DNA of 29,295 nucleotides, from the NCBI GenBank assembly GCA_041645025.1, contig JBAZQV010000008.1, positions 1-29,295 on the forward strand, written 5' to 3'. A model generated the notes under the pieces. That model saw only the letters and a program-made list of their open reading frames with translations, was not told the DNA's origin and made no database searches. Position 1 is the stretch's first letter. Each line of letters begins with the position of its first letter. The stretch is from GW2011-AR5 sp041645025. GTDB lineage: Archaea > Aenigmatarchaeota > Aenigmatarchaeia > GW2011-AR5. Of the stretch, positions 29,280 through 29,295 are shown in pieces. The translations under genes and the position numbers were made by a program.

Positions 29280-29295
29280 GTGATCAATATCGATG

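Noticed and set aside
1..29295. tRNA, rRNA or insertion sequence
   Set aside because: I saw no cloverleaf with the T-loop pattern, no rRNA core sequence and no transposase.

Overview
The window is archaeal. It carries a TATA-binding protein, an MCM replicative helicase (with two inteins), the archaea-specific GatD/GatE Glu-tRNA(Gln) amidotransferase, a diphthine-ammonia ligase and an Lrp/AsnC regulator. Genes are short and tightly packed. There are many small antitoxin/toxin pairs and many small membrane or coiled-coil proteins of unknown family. This fits a small-genome lineage of the DPANN type, but that placement is inference: no rRNA or other phylogenetic marker is present. Most genes begin with a Shine-Dalgarno GGTGAT-like motif placed 3-5 nt before ATG. 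I used this to choose starts, because an in-frame GTG or TTG inside the motif often mimics an earlier start.

Layout. 1-4709 (-): MCM, running off the left edge, split by two LAGLIDADG inteins only 30 extein codons apart. 4850-6260: an unknown gene, TBP with stacked TATA-like boxes, and a striking array of hairpins (6014-6209). 6260-10053: YjbQ-like protein, GNAT acetyltransferase, Dph6, AlkA-like glycosylase, a VapBC pair with a palindromic operator, and MTA phosphorylase. 10098-12103: small unknown and membrane proteins. 12104-16404 (-): gatD, then a HEPN/MNT toxin-antitoxin pair with two tandem operators, a 33-residue cysteine-rich protein, then gatE, all on one strand. 16815-18106 (+): a winged-helix plus nucleotidyltransferase (AbiE-like) pair. 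18132-22148 (-): rhodanese-metallo-beta-lactamase fusion, a 50-residue membrane protein, a nitrilase-family hydrolase, a pentapeptide-repeat protein, and a four-gene run made of two 25-residue paralogues followed by two larger paralogues. 22288-24479: an Lrp regulator with a perfect operator palindrome, then three AbrB/PIN-type loci on the minus strand, one of whose antitoxins lacks a normal start codon. 24767-29279 (+): unknown proteins and a run of small membrane proteins, at least two and probably three of them paralogous, ending with a coiled-coil protein.

Main candidates for undescribed biology are (1) the hairpin array at 6014-6209, whose duplicated stems differ by compensatory base changes; (2) the doubled operon at 21254-22148, with twin 25-residue proteins sharing the motif DFFGRPVW; (3) the membrane/coiled-coil cluster at 25549-29279; and (4) the cysteine-rich microprotein coupled to a HEPN/MNT pair between gatD and gatE. 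Several real genes are very short (25, 25, 33 and 50 residues) and would be missed by usual length cut-offs.
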